DNA of 64,000 nucleotides from Roseitranquillus sp963709765 (GTDB lineage: Bacteria > Pseudomonadota > Alphaproteobacteria > Rhodobacterales > Rhodobacteraceae). A model generated the notes under the pieces. The model had not been told where the DNA came from and made no database searches. It saw only the letters and a program-made list of their open reading frames with translations. The position numbers and the translations under genes were made by a program. The stretch covers positions 147,633 to 211,632 of the forward strand of contig CAVPXL010000007.1 of NCBI GenBank assembly GCA_963709765.1, given 5' to 3'. Each line of letters opens with the position of its first letter. The stretch's first letter is position 1. Below, one piece after another: positions 53,217 through 62,583 of this stretch.

Positions 53217-55222
53217 CGGCCGTGCACCCCGCGACGCAATCCTTCATCCAGGAAGCCACCGAGATCCTCGAGGGTCTCGACGGCACGCTGCTCGAACTCG
53301 AGGCCGATCCGCGAGATCCGGAAAAGGTCGACGCAGTGTTCCGCGCGCTGCATACGCTCAAGGGTTCGGGCGCGATGTTCGGCTTCACCGCACTCGCAGG
53401 TTTCCTGCACCATTTCGAGAACGCGTTCGACCGGATCCGCGAGGGGGAAGCTTGCGTGACGCCGGCGCTGATTCAACTTTCGCTCGCCTCGCACGATCAT
53501 ATGGAACGGATGTTGGCGGCCGGACCCGACCCCGACGGCGCCCCGGCGGTCGATCCCGCGACCGAGGACCTCGTCGCGAAGATCGAGGCACTTGTCGCAG
53601 GCGGTGAGACCGCAGCCGCGGCCGTCCCCGCCGCGGCGACAAGGCCCACGCTTCCGGAACGCTTCCTCATCACCTTCAAGCCCGATGCCTCGGCGTTGAA
53701 GAACGGCATGCGCCCCGACCTGCTTCTGAGTGAGCTCGAGGAGCTGGGCGAAGCGACCGTCACCTGTCACGCGGAGGACGTGCCTCCGCTGCGCGACCTC
53801 GACCCTGCCGTTTGCCACCTGACATGGAAGATCGAGCTTGTGACGAACGCAGGACGCGAGGCGATCGACGACGTCTTCATCTTCGCCAGCGACTGCGAGC
53901 TCGAGATCACCGCCGAGCTTGCCGATGGCGTAGATGCTCCCGCACCGACTTCCGGTGAGGCGGAGGATGCAATCCGAAGTGGACCCACTGCCGTTGCGAA
54001 GGCTGAGCCGGGCGTCGGCGGCACGGCCACCCCGAAGCCCGAGCAGGCTGCCGCCAAGCCGGAATCAGTGCGGGTCCAGTCGCACAGGCTCGACGAGTTG
54101 ATGGATCAGCTCGGCGAACTCGTGATCGCTCAAGCGCGGCTGCAGCGGATCTCGGACGAGTCCAGCAACACGTCCCTTTCGGGCGTCGCCGAAGAGATCG
54201 AGCGGCTGGTAACGGGCTTGAGGGACGCGACGCTCTCGATTCGAATGCTGCCGATCGAGCTCGTCTTCGGCAAGTTTCGCCGGGTCGTGCGCGACCTCTC
54301 GACCGAACTCGGCAAGCAAGTGCGGCTCGAAACCCGCGGAGGCGAAACCGAGGTCGACAAGAACGTCATCGACAGCCTGACCGAGCCTCTCGTCCACATC
54401 ATCCGGAATGCGATCGATCACGGCGTCGAGGCGCCCGGAGATCGAGTTGCTGCCGGCAAGGCCGAGCAGGCGCGCGTCCTGATGCAGGCTCGCCAATCCG
54501 GCGGCGAGGTGCTGATCTCGGTCGCCGACGACGGCGCGGGCCTCAATGCCGACGCGATCCGCAGGCGTGGCATCGCGCGCGGGTTGATCGCGGAGGATCA
54601 GGAGGTCAGCGACGAACAGCTCTACCAGCTCATCTTCGAGCCCGGCTTCTCGACCGCCGAGACGCTCTCCAGTGTCTCCGGGCGCGGTGTCGGCATGGAT
54701 GCGGTGCGCCGCGTCATCGACGATCTGCGCGGCGCCGTCGAGGTCAAGTCGCAGCCTGGCCGTGGTACTGAAGTGACCCTGCGCCTGCCGCTGACGCTGG
54801 CGATCATCGACGGCCTTCTGGTCAAGGTCGCCGGCGGCCCCTTCGTCCTGCCGCTCTCCAGCGTCGAGGAATGCGTCGAGCTTCCGAAAGAGGAAATCAA
54901 CCGCGCGAGCGGCCGCGCGATCCTGCGCATCCGCAACGAGCTGGTGCCGTTCATCAGCCTCGACACGCTCTTCGGCTTCGATCGCAGCGAAGCCGCCGAT
55001 CGGCGCGTGGTCATCACCACTGTCGAGGGGCGCCGGCTCGGCCTCGTCGTCGACGAGGTGATCGGCCAGCACCAGACCGTGGTCAAGCCGCTCAGCGTCT
55101 ATCACCGCGGGATCGAGGGGCTCGCAGGCTCCACCATCCTCGGTGACGGCTCGGTCGCTCTGATCCTCGACGCGGTAGCACTCGTGAAGCGGGCGCAGGC
55201 CGGGAGCCGAGTGGCGGCATGA
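53213..55222 (+). CDS. cheA: chemotaxis histidine kinase CheA
   Basis: 669 residues from GTG at 53213. HPt domain with His47 (FRALHTLKGSGAMFG); a CheY/CheB-binding-like middle region (~145-235); dimerisation helices (~285-345); kinase N-box VHIIRNAIDHGVE at ~390, G-boxes DDGAGLNAD at ~440 and GRGVGMDAVRR at ~489; CheW-like domain ~530-660. Complete domain set. Overlaps cheW. Confidence 0.96.
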   Translation: MTAVHPATQSFIQEATEILEGLDGTLLELEADPRDPEKVDAVFRALHTLKGSGAMFGFTALAGFLHHFENAFDRIREGEACVTPALIQLSLASHDHMERMLAAGPDPDGAPAVDPATEDLVAKIEALVAGGETAAAAVPAAATRPTLPERFLITFKPDASALKNGMRPDLLLSELEELGEATVTCHAEDVPPLRDLDPAVCHLTWKIELVTNAGREAIDDVFIFASDCELEITAELADGVDAPAPTSGEAEDAIRSGPTAVAKAEPGVGGTATPKPEQAAAKPESVRVQSHRLDELMDQLGELVIAQARLQRISDESSNTSLSGVAEEIERLVTGLRDATLSIRMLPIELVFGKFRRVVRDLSTELGKQVRLETRGGETEVDKNVIDSLTEPLVHIIRNAIDHGVEAPGDRVAAGKAEQARVLMQARQSGGEVLISVADDGAGLNADAIRRRGIARGLIAEDQEVSDEQLYQLIFEPGFSTAETLSSVSGRGVGMDAVRRVIDDLRGAVEVKSQPGRGTEVTLRLPLTLAIIDGLLVKVAGGPFVLPLSSVEECVELPKEEINRASGRAILRIRNELVPFISLDTLFGFDRSEAADRRVVITTVEGRRLGLVVDEVIGQHQTVVKPLSVYHRGIEGLAGSTILGDGSVALILDAVALVKRAQAGSRVAA

Positions 55223-55701
55223 CCAAAGAGATCCTCATGACCGACGCTAAACCTGAGGCGTCCGAGATGGCGCTGACTTTCGCGCTCGATGGCGAGACCT
55301 TCGCGATCCCGGTGCGCTACGTGTCCGAGATCATCGACCCGCTGCCAGTGACGCGGACCCCCAACGCCGACCCGTTTGCGCCGGGGCTGATCAACGTTCG
55401 CGGCGTGATCGCGCCGTTCGTCGATCTGCGCCATCGCCTCGGAATGAAGCCCGCAGCGCCGGGCGAGACGGACCGCGTGCTCGTGCTCGAACTTACCGTC
55501 GAGGGCGAGCCCGTGAAGGTCGCGATGCTCGCCGACGACGTCGACGACATCACCGAGACTGCCGTGGCCGATCTCGAGGCGGTGCCGGAGCTCGGCGTCC
55601 GCTGGCCCACCGAATTCATCAGGGGCGTCGTCAAGAAGCACGGCGCCCTGGTGATCCTGCTCGACGTCGAAGCCGCCTTCGCGACGACGCACCTCCACTG
55701 A
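55219..55701 (+). CDS. cheW: chemotaxis coupling protein CheW
   Basis: 160 residues. CheW fold with LTFALDGETFAIPVRYVSEIID, PFAPGLINVRGVIAPFVDLRHRLG and GALVILLDVEAAF. Links CheA to receptors. One of two cheW genes flanking the mcp gene in this operon; this one follows cheA directly. Confidence 0.94.
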   Translation: MTKEILMTDAKPEASEMALTFALDGETFAIPVRYVSEIIDPLPVTRTPNADPFAPGLINVRGVIAPFVDLRHRLGMKPAAPGETDRVLVLELTVEGEPVKVAMLADDVDDITETAVADLEAVPELGVRWPTEFIRGVVKKHGALVILLDVEAAFATTHLH

Positions 55702-55730
55702 CAGCTCAAGATGAAAGAGAGACAACTGAA

Positions 55731-57914
55731 ATGCGTATGACGATCAAGACCAAGCTGATCGCCGTCTTTGCGGTGCTGATCGCGCTGCTCGGTGTATCGA
55801 GCTTCATGGCTGTCCGGCAGACGAACAAACTCGATCACCAGATCGCCGTCGTTGCGGACGAATTCGCCCTGCAGCAGGAACTGAGCCTGCAGGTCAAGGC
55901 TGCCGCCGCCGACGCCATGGCGGTCATTCGAGGCTACCTTTCCGCCACCACTCGCGAGCAGGCCGAGACTTTCGTGCCGATCATGGACGAAGATGTAGCC
56001 TTCGTCGCGGACACCGTGGAGACGATCCGGCCTCTGCTCAAGACCGAGCAGAGTCAAGCGATCATGGCGCGTTTCGAGAAGGAGTGGGGCGAGTTTCTGG
56101 CCGTCGAAGCGGAACTGCGTGAATTCGGCCTGGAGAATTCCGACGTCCGAGCTCGGACCATGAGCCTCGAGGAACTGGAGCCGGCATTCGATAAACTCAT
56201 GATCAGTCTCGACGCCGTCATCCAGCCGGCGCGGGAGCGGCTTGCGAGGCAGACGGTTGCCGATCCCGATCTCGTACAGCTGGAGCAGAATCTCGACAGC
56301 GGGATGGATGACGTTCGAGCCATCCGGGCATCGGAAATCGATATGATCGTCGACCCGTCTCAAGAAGCCCGGGAGAACAACGCAGAGATTGTCAAGGAAT
56401 CGATCGCGGCTTTCGAGGGCAAGCTTGAGCGTGTGTATGGCCTGATCGAGCCGGCCGCGAGCGATCCCATTGATCAGATCGCCGCTGACTGGAAAGTCTA
56501 TCGGGACGGCATGCAGGTGTTTACCCCGCTGGTCCTGCAATCGACCGGCGCGCGTGCTCTGGCTCTTTCGGACTCGCGTCTGGTTCCCGCCTATCTCGAA
56601 GCGACCGCCGCGGCCAATGATCTGGCGGAGCGTTCCTCGGTCGTCATGGACGCCGCAACGAACGATGCTCACGCTCTCGCCGCAAATGGACGCCGGCTCC
56701 TCGTCGGGCTCGGCATTGCTGCCGCGGTCATCGGCGTCGCCGCCGCCTTCTGGCTGTCGACCACGATCAGCCGCGGCCTGTCTCGTGCCGTCACTGTCGT
56801 ACGCGAAGTGGCGCGCGGCAACCTCGAGGTCGACGCGAAGACCAAGAGCCGTGACGAGATCGGCGTCCTGCTGGGCGCGATGGACGGCATGGTCGGCGAC
56901 CTCAAGGGCATGAGCCGAGCCGCCGAGTCGATCGCCAGGGGCGACCTGACGGCCGACGTGACGCCGCGCTCGGATGAGGACCGGCTCGGGATCGCGCTGC
57001 GCGACATGGTCGCGAAGCTGCGCGAGGTGATCTCGAACGCCTCCGTGAGCGCGACGTATGTCGCCGAAGGCGCCTCGAACATGAGTGCCACCGCCGAGCA
57101 GCTTTCGGCCGGCTCCAACCAGCAGGCCGCCGCGGCCGAGCAGGCGTCCGCCTCGATCGAGGAGATGACGGCGAACATCCGCCAGAACGCCGACAATGCC
57201 GGCCAGACCGAGAAGATCGCCAACCAGTCGGCTGACGATGCCAGAAAGTCGGGCGAGGCGGTCGGCAACGCGGTCCGTGCGATGAAGACGATCGCCGACA
57301 AGATCAACATCATCCAGGAGATCGCCCGGCAGACCGACCTTCTCGCGCTCAACGCCGCGGTCGAGGCCGCCCGTGCCGGCGCCCACGGCAAGGGTTTCGC
57401 GGTTGTTGCCAGCGAGGTGCGCAAGCTCGCCGAACGCTCACAGCAGGCGGCGGCCGAGATCAGCCAGCTTTCGGGCGAGACCGTCGAGGTCTCGGGCGAG
57501 GCAGGCCGGATGCTCGAGACGCTGGTGCCCAACATCCAGCGCACCGCCGACCTGGTGCAGGAGATCAGCGCCTCGACCCGCGAGCAGAACGTGGGCGCCG
57601 AGCAGATCAACCAGGCGATCCGCGAGCTCGACAAGGTGATCCAGCAGAACGCGTCGGCAGCCGAGGAATCGGCCTCGACCAGCCAGGAGCTGGCGGCCCA
57701 GTCCGAGCAGCTGACGGCGGTGATCTCGTACTTCACTGTCGATGCGGCGGGCGAGCGTCCCGCGGTGACAGCCAAGACGGCGCCGAAGCCGAAGGCCGTA
57801 GCCGGAGGCAAGCCCGCCAGCGCCGGGAAATCCGCCAAGGCCGTCGAGGCGTTCGACCTCGACCTCGCGGCCGAGGAGGTCTCTGACGCCGACTTCCAGC
57901 GCTATGCCGGGTGA
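55731..57914 (+). CDS. methyl-accepting chemotaxis protein
   Basis: 727 residues. TM1 ~9-28; a large all-helical periplasmic domain (~30-320); TM2 ~322-345; HAMP (~345-400), then a cytoplasmic coiled coil. The signalling hairpin contains EIARQTDLLALNAAVEAARAGAHGKGFAVVASEVRKLAERS (~526-566). The C-terminus is Lys/Ala-rich and ends DADFQRYAG, without an NWETF-type tether for CheR/CheB. Ligand unknown. Its stop overlaps the second cheW. Confidence 0.95.
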   Translation: MRMTIKTKLIAVFAVLIALLGVSSFMAVRQTNKLDHQIAVVADEFALQQELSLQVKAAAADAMAVIRGYLSATTREQAETFVPIMDEDVAFVADTVETIRPLLKTEQSQAIMARFEKEWGEFLAVEAELREFGLENSDVRARTMSLEELEPAFDKLMISLDAVIQPARERLARQTVADPDLVQLEQNLDSGMDDVRAIRASEIDMIVDPSQEARENNAEIVKESIAAFEGKLERVYGLIEPAASDPIDQIAADWKVYRDGMQVFTPLVLQSTGARALALSDSRLVPAYLEATAAANDLAERSSVVMDAATNDAHALAANGRRLLVGLGIAAAVIGVAAAFWLSTTISRGLSRAVTVVREVARGNLEVDAKTKSRDEIGVLLGAMDGMVGDLKGMSRAAESIARGDLTADVTPRSDEDRLGIALRDMVAKLREVISNASVSATYVAEGASNMSATAEQLSAGSNQQAAAAEQASASIEEMTANIRQNADNAGQTEKIANQSADDARKSGEAVGNAVRAMKTIADKINIIQEIARQTDLLALNAAVEAARAGAHGKGFAVVASEVRKLAERSQQAAAEISQLSGETVEVSGEAGRMLETLVPNIQRTADLVQEISASTREQNVGAEQINQAIRELDKVIQQNASAAEESASTSQELAAQSEQLTAVISYFTVDAAGERPAVTAKTAPKPKAVAGGKPASAGKSAKAVEAFDLDLAAEEVSDADFQRYAG

Positions 57915-58431
57915 GCCGATGTTCGACGATCAGCTCGATGAGGAAACGGTGGTGGAGGAGGACATCTCCTCCACCTACCTCACCTTCGATCTCGGCGACC
58001 AGACCCTCGGGGTCGAGGTGCGCCACGTCCGCGAGATCATCGACCCGCAGAAGATAACGCGGCTGCCGAACGCACCGATGGACGTGCTCGGTGTGGTCGA
58101 CGTTCGCGGCACCAGCGTTCCGATCATCGACCTCAGGGCACGTCTCGGCTTGCCGCACACCGAGTTCGGGGGCGAGGAACGGATCGTGGTGCTCGAGATC
58201 GGACCTGATCGCAAGCCGCTCGGGGTCGAGGCCGACCGGGTTCGCAACGTCGACCAGATCACGGCAGCCGAGATCGAGCCGGTGCCGGGCACCGGCGCCG
58301 GGTCGTGGGATGCGCGTGTCCTCCAGGGGCTTTGGCGGCGCGGCGACGACCTCGTCGTACTTGTCGACCTCGACCGCATACTCGGCAGCGGCGACGAGAT
58401 CGACCTCAGCGCCGGTCACGGCATCTTTTGA
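57904..58431 (+). CDS. cheW: second CheW-like coupling protein
   Basis: 175 residues with an acidic N-terminal extension (DDQLDEETVVEEDISS). CheW core with YLTFDLGDQTLGVEVRHVREIID, LPNAPMDVLGVVDVRGTSVPIIDLRARLG and DLVVLVDLDRIL. It differs from the first cheW, so the operon carries two couplers. Overlaps mcp by 11 bases. A short hairpin follows. Confidence 0.93.
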   Translation: MPGEPMFDDQLDEETVVEEDISSTYLTFDLGDQTLGVEVRHVREIIDPQKITRLPNAPMDVLGVVDVRGTSVPIIDLRARLGLPHTEFGGEERIVVLEIGPDRKPLGVEADRVRNVDQITAAEIEPVPGTGAGSWDARVLQGLWRRGDDLVVLVDLDRILGSGDEIDLSAGHGIF

Positions 58432-58441
58432 GATGAAGAGC

Positions 58442-58461
58442 GCCCCGGCTCGTGTCGGGGC
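58442..58461 (+). terminator. weak hairpin after the second cheW
   Basis: GCCCCG and CGGGGC arms with an 8-base loop, no U-tail. May mark partial termination or mRNA processing before cheR. Confidence 0.35.
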
Positions 58462-58658
58462 ACTACCTGTCCACAGCAAGCCATTCCGGGCCGCCGGCAG
58501 GTTTGTCGCTTCGCTACCCGCAATCGCGCAAGACGATACGAACACACAGTTGCCTCTCAAGAGACGCAAGACGCCGGTCCTGATGCTCGCAAGCAAGTCC
58601 ACGAGCGCGGTCCTCGGAATGAGGATGCAGGGCCTTTCAATGCGGATCCAGCGGATGG

Positions 58659-59534
58659 ATGCAGACAATGTTGCACATGCCCCTTCATGACTTCCGATCC
58701 GCGTCCGTCGCTCCACCGCGGCCGGAGGACATCGTCGATCTGGCCCGTCACGCCTATCGACTGACAGGCATCGCCCTTGGCGAGCGCAAGGGAGAGTTCC
58801 TCGTCGCACGGCTCAGCCGTCGCCTCAGTGCCCGGGGGCTTTCGGACTGGGCGTTGTACCGAACTCTCCTCACGGAAGATGCAGCCGAGCAGACGGCCTT
58901 TGCCGAGGCCCTGACCACCCACACAACCAGTTTCTTCAGGGAGCAGGCGCAGTACGACTGGCTGTTGAGCGACGGACTTGGCGAACTCTATCCGCGTCCA
59001 GGCGGGCTTGCCCGCGAGTTGGTCTTCTGGAGCGCCGCCTGCTCAACCGGTCAGGAAGGCTACACCGCTCTTATGGTGGCAGACCACGCGCGCGAACAAG
59101 GGCTATGGGAGTTGAGGACGCAACTCATTGGCACCGATATCTCGCGGCCGGTGCTCAGGGTCGCAGCACAGGCCATCTATCCGACGTCACAAATCGAGAG
59201 TATTCCGCCCAGATTGCGGCCTCGCGTCCTGCTTTCGGCCCGCAACGGCGACGGCCGCCACCGGATCGTTCAAGATTTGCGCCGTCGCGCCGCCTGGCGT
59301 CAGGCGAACCTCGTCACCGGTCACGGTCTGGATGGCATCTCCGCCGATGTGGCCTTCCTGCGCAACGTGCTGATCTATTTCGATACCGACACCCGGATGC
59401 GGGTCCTCGACAACGTTTTCGCCCGGTTGCGGATCGGCGGCTTCCTTCTTGTGGGCCACACGGAAGCGGCGCACGCGCGCCGTGCCGGTCTCGAGCTCGT
59501 TCGCCCCTCGATCTATCGCAAGGTCTCCGCCTGA
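58659..59534 (+). CDS. cheR: chemotaxis glutamate methyltransferase CheR
   Basis: 291 residues. N-terminal helical domain (VDLARHAYRLTGIALGERKGEFL, LTTHTTSFFRE) and a SAM-binding domain with VFWSAACSTGQEGYT (~123), LIGTDISRPVL and DVAFLRNVLIYFD (~233). The ATG gives the family-like start; 228 bases separate it from cheW2. The TGA overlaps cheB. Confidence 0.95.
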   Translation: MQTMLHMPLHDFRSASVAPPRPEDIVDLARHAYRLTGIALGERKGEFLVARLSRRLSARGLSDWALYRTLLTEDAAEQTAFAEALTTHTTSFFREQAQYDWLLSDGLGELYPRPGGLARELVFWSAACSTGQEGYTALMVADHAREQGLWELRTQLIGTDISRPVLRVAAQAIYPTSQIESIPPRLRPRVLLSARNGDGRHRIVQDLRRRAAWRQANLVTGHGLDGISADVAFLRNVLIYFDTDTRMRVLDNVFARLRIGGFLLVGHTEAAHARRAGLELVRPSIYRKVSA

Positions 59535-60610
59535 TGGCTGCCAAGAAACGCGTCCTCATCGTCGACGACAGCGCCGTCGTCAGGCAGACGATCGCCGAAA
59601 TCGTCAACGCTCATCCGAACCTCGAGGTCATGGCGACCGCCAACGATCCGTTTCAGGCGGCCGAGCGCCTGCGCCGCGAAGTGCCTGACGTCATCGTGCT
59701 TGACGTGGAGATGCCGCGGATGGACGGCATCACTTTCCTGCGTCGGCTGATGGCCCAGCGCCCGTTGCCGGTTGTGATCTGCTCGACACTGGTGGGCGAC
59801 GGTAGCGCCACGTTCCTCGCCGCACTCGAGGCCGGCGCGGTCGACGTGATCCAGAAGCCGAATCTGTCGACGCGCCAGTTTCTCGAGGATTCCTCGATCC
59901 GCATCCAGGACGCGATCTTGGCTGCCGCCCACGCCCGCCTTTCGCGCCGGCGTCCGGTCCAGTACGGAGAGAAGCTCAGTGCCGATGCTGTAATCCCGCC
60001 GTCCCGGCGGGGGGCGATGGTGCAGACGACGCACAAGGTGGTCGCGATCGGCGCCTCGACCGGCGGAACCGAGGCACTGCGCCGGGTACTGCAGGCGATG
60101 CCACGCACCGCGCCGCCGATTGTAGTGGTGCAGCACATGCCCGAGGCCTTTACTTCCGGTTTTGCACGACGGCTCGACGACCTCTGCGAGATCACCGTGC
60201 GCGAGGCTCGTGATGGAGACAGCGTTCTGCCCGGCCAGGCGCTGATCGCGCCCGGATCAGCGCACATGCTGCTCGCCCGGAGTGGCGCAACCTACCGTGT
60301 CGAGGTCCGCGAAGGACCTCTCGTGAACCGCCACCGGCCATCGGTCGACGTTCTCTTCCGTTCGGTCAGCCAAGTCGCCGGCGCCAACGCGCTCGGCGTA
60401 ATCATGACCGGCATGGGCGACGACGGCGCCCGCGGGCTGAAGGAAATGCGAGACAGCGGCGCCCGAACGATCGGCCAGAACGAGGCCTCCTGCGTCGTGT
60501 ACGGCATGCCTGCCGAAGCCAAGCGGCAAGGCGCCGTCGAGCGCGAAGTCGACCTGGGCGACATCGCAGCGACCATCATGCGCCTCGTCGAGCAACAGAC
60601 GGCGAGCTGA
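59534..60610 (+). CDS. cheB: chemotaxis protein-glutamate methylesterase CheB
   Basis: 358 residues from ATG at 59534, overlapping the cheR stop by one base. Receiver with D11/D12 and phospho-acceptor Asp57 (VLDVEMPRMDG); linker ~110-165; methylesterase with Ser in GASTGGTEAL, His in VVQHMPEAF and the Asp in MTGMGDDGARGL. Complete. Last clear gene of the operon; no cheD was found after it. Confidence 0.96.
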   Translation: MAAKKRVLIVDDSAVVRQTIAEIVNAHPNLEVMATANDPFQAAERLRREVPDVIVLDVEMPRMDGITFLRRLMAQRPLPVVICSTLVGDGSATFLAALEAGAVDVIQKPNLSTRQFLEDSSIRIQDAILAAAHARLSRRRPVQYGEKLSADAVIPPSRRGAMVQTTHKVVAIGASTGGTEALRRVLQAMPRTAPPIVVVQHMPEAFTSGFARRLDDLCEITVREARDGDSVLPGQALIAPGSAHMLLARSGATYRVEVREGPLVNRHRPSVDVLFRSVSQVAGANALGVIMTGMGDDGARGLKEMRDSGARTIGQNEASCVVYGMPAEAKRQGAVEREVDLGDIAATIMRLVEQQTAS

Positions 60611-61501
60611 GACATCGGGCTGGACGCATCGACGCCCGGCTGTGGGACGATGGAGAACCTCTTGCGGGCGCCACGCTCGGGGCGGTCGCGATGCGTGTTC
60701 AGCCTTTCGAATGGCCACGCATGATGCCGATATCATCGTGCAGTCTGTCTTGGGGCCCGCAGGATCGCACGGGGCCTGCCGCATCGGAGGAGCAGACCCT
60801 CGCACCCTCGGCATTCAGGGCAGTCCGGAGCCAGTCTGCTCCTTAGCCCGGCCGGCGACAGGCCAGTTTGTGGTGAGCGTCGCGCACGATGTCGGCGCGT
60901 GGGTATTGTCGTTGATCAGGCTTGCGGTCATGAAGAACCGGATCGGCGGCCCTGCGCCGTGTGACGACATGCTCCCCCGCCTTGAGAGGGGCGCCTTGAG
61001 GTACGTCGCAGATGAAATCCATACGCTGAGCGCGCCGAAGCGCGGCACATCGGTGAGCTTCAACTCTCGGCTCCAGCCGAGAGCAGGCGCGCGGATCTGC
61101 TTCTGGATTTTCACCGCGATGCCGCTTTCGGCGCAGATCAACCCGCGGGCGAAGGGGTTCACACCGTAGCCCGACCGCTCCGCCTCTTCGAGGATCTATG
61201 TCACAAGAGGTCGGCGACACGCTGGCGCTGGGAATGAATGTCCGCGAGGCCGAGACGCACGAGACCCGCGCCGTCTCGGGCGCTGCCGTGGCGCTGTTCT
61301 CGCCGCGCCGGGTCTGCATCGCCTTGGGACCCTCGCGTCGGCCGCGGCAGACATTGGCTGCGCTGGACTGCTTTGCGAGCCGACCCGCGGGTAGCTCCCT
61401 GGCCATCCGGTCGCCGCGTGTTGACAGCTGATGGGTGCCCCGGCAACGCTGCTGTACAGCTGTGCAAACCCGAACGATGCAGCATCAAGGGAGGAGACCC
61501 A
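60611..61501 (+). other. 890 bases without a supported gene
   Basis: A plus frame just after cheB (ARLWDDGEPLAGATLGAVAMRVQPFEW) and a minus frame (61162-60815) look partly protein-like but lack starts and recognisable motifs. Probably remnants. No CheD motif seen. Confidence 0.45.
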
Positions 61502-62524
61502 ATGACGATGACGAGGATCACATTGCTGGGCTGCGTGGCGCTCGTGACCGGCGGTGCCGCGGCCGCACAGGAGCTCAACCTCATCTGCTCGGCCGACCAG
61601 GCGATCTGCGAGCTGCTGGTGAGCGAGTTCGAGGCGTCGCACGACATCGACGTCAACATGGTGCGGATGTCCTCGGGCAAATCCTACGCCAAGATCCGGG
61701 CCGAAGCGCGCAACCCGCAGACTGACCTCTGGTGGGGCGGCACGGGCGACCCGCACTTGCAGGCGGCGAACGACGGGCTGACCGCTGAATACCGCTCGCC
61801 AATGCTCGAGGAGCTGCAGGACTGGGCGGTGCATCAGGCCGAGACTTCGGACTACCGCACCGTCGGCGTCTATTCCGGCGCGCTCGGATGGGGCTACAAC
61901 ACCGAGACGTTCGAGGAAAAGGGCATCGAGCCACCGCGCTGCTGGGAAGACCTGCTCGACCCGTCGCTCGAAGGCGAAATCCAGATCGCCGACCCCAACT
62001 CGTCGGGGACGGCCTACACGACGCTCGCCACCCTCGTGCAGCTGATGGGCGAGGACGAGGCGTTCGAGTTCCTCAAGAAGCTCGACGCCAACGTCAATCA
62101 GTACACCAAGTCGGGTTCGGCCCCGGTGAAGGCGGCGGCGCGCGGCGAGACGGGCCTTGGCATCGTGTTCATGCACGACGCGGTGGCCCAGGCCGAGGAG
62201 GGGTTCCCGATCGAGGTCGTCGCCCCCTGCGAAGGGACGGGCTACGAGATCGGCTCGATGTCGCTGGTCGAGGGCGCGCAGAACGTCGAGGAGGCCAAGA
62301 CATTCTACGACTGGGTCCTGCAGGCCGACGTGCAGTCCAAGATGCCCGACGCGGGCTCCTATCAGATCCCGTCGAACGCGAGCGCGACACCGCCGGAGGC
62401 AGCGCCGGACCTCGATGAGATCAAGCTCATCGACTACGACTTCGCCCAGTACGGCAGTTCCGACCGGCGCAGCGCGCTGCTCGCCCGCTGGGACGAGGAA
62501 GTCGGCGGCGTCGCCGCCCAATAG
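61502..62524 (+). CDS. iron(III)-type ABC transporter substrate-binding protein
   Basis: 340 residues from ATG at 61502 (GGAGG upstream). Signal peptide MTMTRITLLGCVALVTGGAAAA; periplasmic-binding fold of the FutA/AfuA type (LNLICSADQAICELLVSEFEA, TDLWWGGTGDPH, IADPNSSGTAYTTL, GIVFMHDAVAQAE, GSYQIPSNASA). Ligand could be ferric iron or an organic anion such as 2-aminoethylphosphonate, whose binding proteins are similar. Heads an operon with the permease. Confidence 0.9.
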   Translation: MTMTRITLLGCVALVTGGAAAAQELNLICSADQAICELLVSEFEASHDIDVNMVRMSSGKSYAKIRAEARNPQTDLWWGGTGDPHLQAANDGLTAEYRSPMLEELQDWAVHQAETSDYRTVGVYSGALGWGYNTETFEEKGIEPPRCWEDLLDPSLEGEIQIADPNSSGTAYTTLATLVQLMGEDEAFEFLKKLDANVNQYTKSGSAPVKAAARGETGLGIVFMHDAVAQAEEGFPIEVVAPCEGTGYEIGSMSLVEGAQNVEEAKTFYDWVLQADVQSKMPDAGSYQIPSNASATPPEAAPDLDEIKLIDYDFAQYGSSDRRSALLARWDEEVGGVAAQ

Positions 62525-62534
62525 CGGATCGCGC

Positions 62535-62559
62535 GGCAGGGGGAGCGCCGCCCCCTGCC
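62535..62559 (+). promoter_or_regulatory. strong hairpin between binding-protein and permease genes
   Basis: GGCAGGGGG / CCCCCTGCC, nine perfect pairs with a 7-base loop, 11 bases after the binding-protein stop, no U-tail. Stem-loops at this place often stabilise the binding-protein mRNA and lower permease output. Confidence 0.6.
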
Positions 62560-62583
62560 CGCCCCCGGGCGAGGATGCTCCCG

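Noticed and set aside
60611..60810. Possible cheD after cheB
   Set aside because: No CheD catalytic Cys/His motifs; the frame is short and unlike the family.
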